From the NCBI RefSeq assembly GCF_000003815.2, contig NC_049984.1, positions 8,919,196-8,983,195 on the forward strand: DNA of 64,000 nt. The letters run 5' to 3'. This document shows, piece by piece, positions 60,901 to 64,000 of the stretch. This DNA comes from Branchiostoma floridae. Its lineage: Eukaryota > Chordata > Leptocardii > Amphioxiformes > Branchiostomatidae. The position numbers and the translations under genes are program-made. The notes below the pieces were generated by a model. That model did no database searches, was not told the DNA's origin, and saw only the letters and a list, made by a program, of their open reading frames with translations. Each line of letters begins with the position of its first letter. The stretch's first letter is position 1.

Positions 60901-63721
60901 CCAGATCAACCTGAGCCTGGGAAGGAGCAGAAGGTTTTCCTGTACATGTACCTGAAGGACCAGCCAGTCTGGTAAGCATGCTTATATAACATTTTATTAG
61001 CCTCCATAGCAGGCTCTTTGGGGCCTTTTTTGGGGCTCATAATACACTTTTGCTGGCTATTTCTATTTGTACTCGGTCGCTGATTGCTGGCGTTCTCTGA
61101 TTGCCGGCCTCCAAGAGCCTCCAAGAGCCTGGCACCACATATGAGTGTGATTTATTGTTCCAGTTTCTAGTTAACTGTCTCTGTTTTGGTTTTCTGTGCA
61201 TCATGTTAACCACCCACCCATTTGTCATTGTCATGTTCATGTGTGTTGTGTCAATAGTACAATGTACACTGGTTGGCAACTCAGTTGACATGGAAAGCCA
61301 TTCAGAATAAAAGCAGATAGTTATACTCAACAAAATCACTGTATCAGACTCTGGTTGGAAGAAGATGATTATTTTGCAGAACTGGTCAGTAGATTCTGAA
61401 GTGTTTTCAGGCTGCTCCAGTCACATCTGTAGACCAATAATGGTTTTAAATAAGTCTGCTGTACATGCTGTAAATGATAAACAGAAAACCCCAACATAAA
61501 AATACAACCAAGTCATCATTAACATTCTTGTCAGGTTGGTTATGTGTTGAGCACCTGTTGCCAAACCTGAAATGTTGCCCATTTTACCACAGAACCTACA
61601 TGTACACATGTGTAGTGTTCCAGTGAAGGGCACCCCTACAGGCAATCCCTATCCGCATGCTCTGCCAGTCTAGTAATTGATTTTTGCTAATTGAAACATC
61701 ACGTCTCCCATTGGGGCAGGGCATGCAGATGTCAGCACCAGCAGAGGGCTATGGAGGATTGTCACATGATGCCGCCATGTTATTTGATTCTCACAGAGGC
61801 TACCCTGGTAATCATATCTGCATAATGCATTCTGAATAACCCACGCAAAAGGTCGTGCCCGCTGCATCTTTTGAATCCCTAATGCTTGACATGAATGGTG
61901 CCAGGTCCAGTCTGCTCGCCATAGATATGAGTCAATGGTGCCATGCACAGTGATACAGGGAAAGGAGCACTTCAACTGCAACTGGCTGATTCTGATGATG
62001 TCCATGTATATATTGCTGTGTCCATGGATATTTTACTGTGCATCATTCTGAACTGATTTGCTGGTTCTGGAACCTGAAGTGAAATTGAATCTAATTTCAA
62101 TGTTGACGCATCTTTCTTGAATCAAAGAAATGGCAGTTAGAAAACTTGTACTGAATTTTGGTGTTCCAGTTGATTTCCTGATATCCTCATACTTAAGATT
62201 TGAGAGTGGAAAATGTAGTATGACATTTGCTCAACTGTAAGATGAGAAGCCAATGTTGTGTTGCTTGAGACATGACAAATGCCTTGCTTACCTTTTCTGT
62301 GTCTCACACAAGACTTTCCCAAGTAGGACCACTATAGCCAATAAGATAATCTTCTGTAGGCAGTGAACATGACAGTCAGCCTATTCTCAGTCCTATTTCA
62401 TATCAATGCCATTTTTCTGGACGTTGCACAAGACTGTCACATGACTGAAATCTCATGGCACTACACCTTCATATATGTAATCCTACAGTTATTAACTGTC
62501 AGCCTGCCTGTACCTGTGCCATATGAAAGCCATTTGCCGTGGATGATTTCATCAGCCTCAAATGAAGGCCAGGTGTTGCTATTGAGTCATTTGCTCCTTG
62601 AGTTGTTTTGTGTGCAACATTTATCTCTGAAGGTTACCTTTGATTTGCCTCACCAGTCATAGATGACTGCAAGTCACAATGACAGTGTGTCGGGGGAGCA
62701 AATAGATTGGATTACATATATTTGCTGCACCACATCCTTTCCTGTGAACCATTACCTGTCAGATGTTCCAGAGACATTATTGGTAGGACGGGAGCTCAAT
62801 CCTTGGAAATTTGATGCCCTCGAGTTGCCGATTGATTAATGAAGGAATCCATCATTTTCTGATGTGATTTTCTCTCTGTGTTGTCAGCTTCATGAACTGG
62901 GGGAGCAGTGCCCTTAGTGTTAAATGAAATATGCATTTTGTAACACTAGTTCACCTTTATCTGTGAGCTAACCTATATCCATTGTTTTCAAAAGCAGGGT
63001 ATTTAGGGATATTGAAATAGCTAATGGTGTTTTCAAATTGCAGTCTTTCTAAAATTTTGCAGTCTTTCTTAAGATATTACACCGTTCATCAGCTTTATAC
63101 CCCTAATTATAAATGCTCTGTTTTTCAAAACAACGGATATAGGTTACCCCCCAGATAAATGTGAACTGGTGTTACACCTCAGAATTACTGTATTCTATAC
63201 GTATGTACTAACAAATTGTTCCAGTTCTTATTGTGGTAATGGCATTGCAATAATAAATTAAAGTGAATAAAAACTTTTCTAGTATGTATCCGGTTGGGGA
63301 AAGCCAGCATACTTTCAGCAAAGAATCATCTTTGAACTGATGTCTTCTAGGGAAAGGTCGTCTCATCAACTGAATAAAAACACTTCACAATGATATCACG
63401 CTGGGAAAGGTCCTCACATTTACTGAATAAAAGCACTAAACAAAAGATATCTGCTGCAGAAAGGCCATCACATTTCAATTTTGCCAAAAGGTTGACTTGT
63501 TGACTCAGTGCCAAAGCTATGATAGTGAAATTGAATACCACCGTGGCTGGCTGGTGCCCACTGTTCAGTAGGATAACTGCCAGGAGGAGATAACCCTGCC
63601 TGCTCTGATAAAGACTAATGCAGCTCCTCACGTCCCACAGGAAGAGCATACGTTTCTGGAATGCAGCCTTCTTTGAATCAGTCCAACACGAGCGTACACA
63701 GAGAGGCGCACCATCTACCAG
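51998..63721 (+). CDS. KIAA0513: KIAA0513-like protein (SBF2-domain family), 5' part with long disordered N-terminus
   Basis: Exons: 51998-53265 (ATG; acceptor of the same exon at 51900/51901), 56672-56717, 58395-58439, 59499-59572, 60185-60255, 60905-60971, 63641-63721; the gene continues off the window. Junctions are GT-AG and in phase, giving about 550 codons so far. Exon 1 encodes 422 residues very rich in Glu, Lys, Pro and Ser (predicted disordered), ending [19 protein letters not shown], which parallels the start of the conserved human region. Then come [60 protein letters not shown] and [15 protein letters not shown], closely matching human KIAA0513. The same fold occurs as the SBF2 domain of MTMR5/13. 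Function is poorly known; a neuronal signalling or cytoskeletal role has been suggested for mammals. About 100 residues present in human between the YY and FLY segments are absent here. Intron 1 carries a 38-bp minisatellite. Confidence 0.92.
53885..54812 (+). repeat. 38-bp minisatellite, about 24 units
   Basis: Unit TGCTGAAACAACACTGATGT followed by TACTGTCCCTGTCCTTAG, with exact 38-bp spacing (for example GTGCTGAA at 54041 and 54079). Outer units are more diverged. It is in intron 1 of the KIAA0513-like gene. Confidence 0.97.
54992..55026 (-). repeat. single inverted unit of the 38-bp minisatellite
   Basis: GATTCAGCACCAAGGACAGG continuing GACAGTAGTGTCAGCC is the reverse complement of an outer unit of the 53885-54812 array. 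It lies about 180 bases past the array end. Confidence 0.8.
58054..58227 (+). mobile_element. TA-flanked MITE with CAGTAGAAGCC ends
   Basis: Ends CAGTAGAAGCCGCTTAATAG and the inverse GGCTTCTACTG (with TTATCTGGCTTC before it), bounded by TA. The subterminal ATTATCCGG / GTTAATCCG words repeat in both orientations, as in Tigger/pogo-type MITEs. It lies just before exon 3 of the KIAA0513-like gene. Confidence 0.8.
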
Positions 63722-63794
63722 GTAGCCACCACACAAACTTTTCATTTTCTTTTATTCAAAGTTTGTCTCTCTTTTTTTTTAAAGATTATTAGAG

Positions 63795-63996
63795 TGATAT
63801 CTGCATGCTCTTTTCCGTAAGGCGTAGGCAGGCCTTTTTAATTTCCCGTAATTTGTAGCCAAGCTTTTTTTAGTTTACATAATTTGTAGTCGGATGAAGC
63901 GAAAAGCGTTGGTAGCTTTCATGAATTTAACGTAAAGTGTAGTTAGCCATCCCGAATTTAGCGTAAAGTGGTGTCAGGACCCCCCATGCAGACCCT
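63795..63996 (+). mobile_element. CGTAAAGCGTAG-rich element (copy 3, internally deleted)
   Basis: Begins TCTGCATGCTCTTTTCCGTA, identical over more than 40 bases to the left end of the 16385 element, and ends CCATGCAGACCCT like its right end. The tandem core is missing, leaving about 200 bases. Confidence 0.8.
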
Positions 63997-64000
63997 TAAG

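Noticed and set aside
63347-63745. 132-codon minus-strand frame
   Set aside because: Overlaps antisense to a conserved KIAA0513 exon, with no recognisable domain.

Overview
This is nuclear DNA of an intron-rich animal. Six of the seven genes match vertebrate proteins along their length, with small exons and GT-AG introns. The gene set (FBXO30, TCAIM, MPPE1, a MID1-like TRIM, KIAA0513, a CYP3-clan P450), the frequent small inverted-repeat transposons and the compact introns suggest an invertebrate deuterostome. A lancelet (Branchiostoma) is my best guess. That is an inference: no species-specific marker was checked.

Layout: (1) 361-1783 (+), last three exons of a D-2-hydroxyacid dehydrogenase of the glyoxylate/hydroxypyruvate reductase group. 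(2) 5208-11087 (-), FBXO30/FBXO40-type F-box protein, whose last exon carries an in-frame TGA and a one-base phase conflict close to an assembly gap. (3) 12307-15676 (-), complete TCAIM, 9 exons, 492 aa by my joins. (4) 17853-24803 (+), complete 14-exon CYP3-clan P450, 513 aa, with a 73-bp tandem array built from its own intron 4/exon 5 junction. (5) 26085-31880 (-), RING/B-box/COS/FN3/SPRY TRIM ligase of the MID1 type, with part of the SPRY lost in a gap. (6) 34965-39260 (-), complete MPPE1 (PGAP5-like GPI-remodelling phosphoesterase), 8 exons, 397 aa, with one GC-AG intron. (7) 51998-63721 (+), KIAA0513-like gene running off the right edge. For the three complete genes every exon phase closes, which is the main support for those models. 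The genes have unrelated roles (metabolism, ubiquitin ligation, mitochondria, ER/Golgi) and I see no operon-like logic. TCAIM/P450 and MPPE1/KIAA0513-like are divergent pairs; P450/TRIM is convergent.

Mobile DNA fills the spaces. It includes TA-flanked MITEs with CAGTCAAACCTG termini, a TTAA-flanked piggyBac-like element with a MITE nested inside, two 5S-rRNA-derived SINEs, one tRNA-derived SINE, a LINE C-terminal fragment, and three copies of a CGTAAAGCGTAG-rich element. The most striking item is a 1.37-kb fold-back element (39771-41138) inside a 5S-SINE. It has 9-bp target duplications and two arrays of short perfect or near-perfect palindromes (TCAGCACTGG...CCAGTGCTGA). Three N runs (100, 100 and 226 bases) interrupt the window. 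All coordinates were read by hand, so exon edges may be off by a base or two in places.
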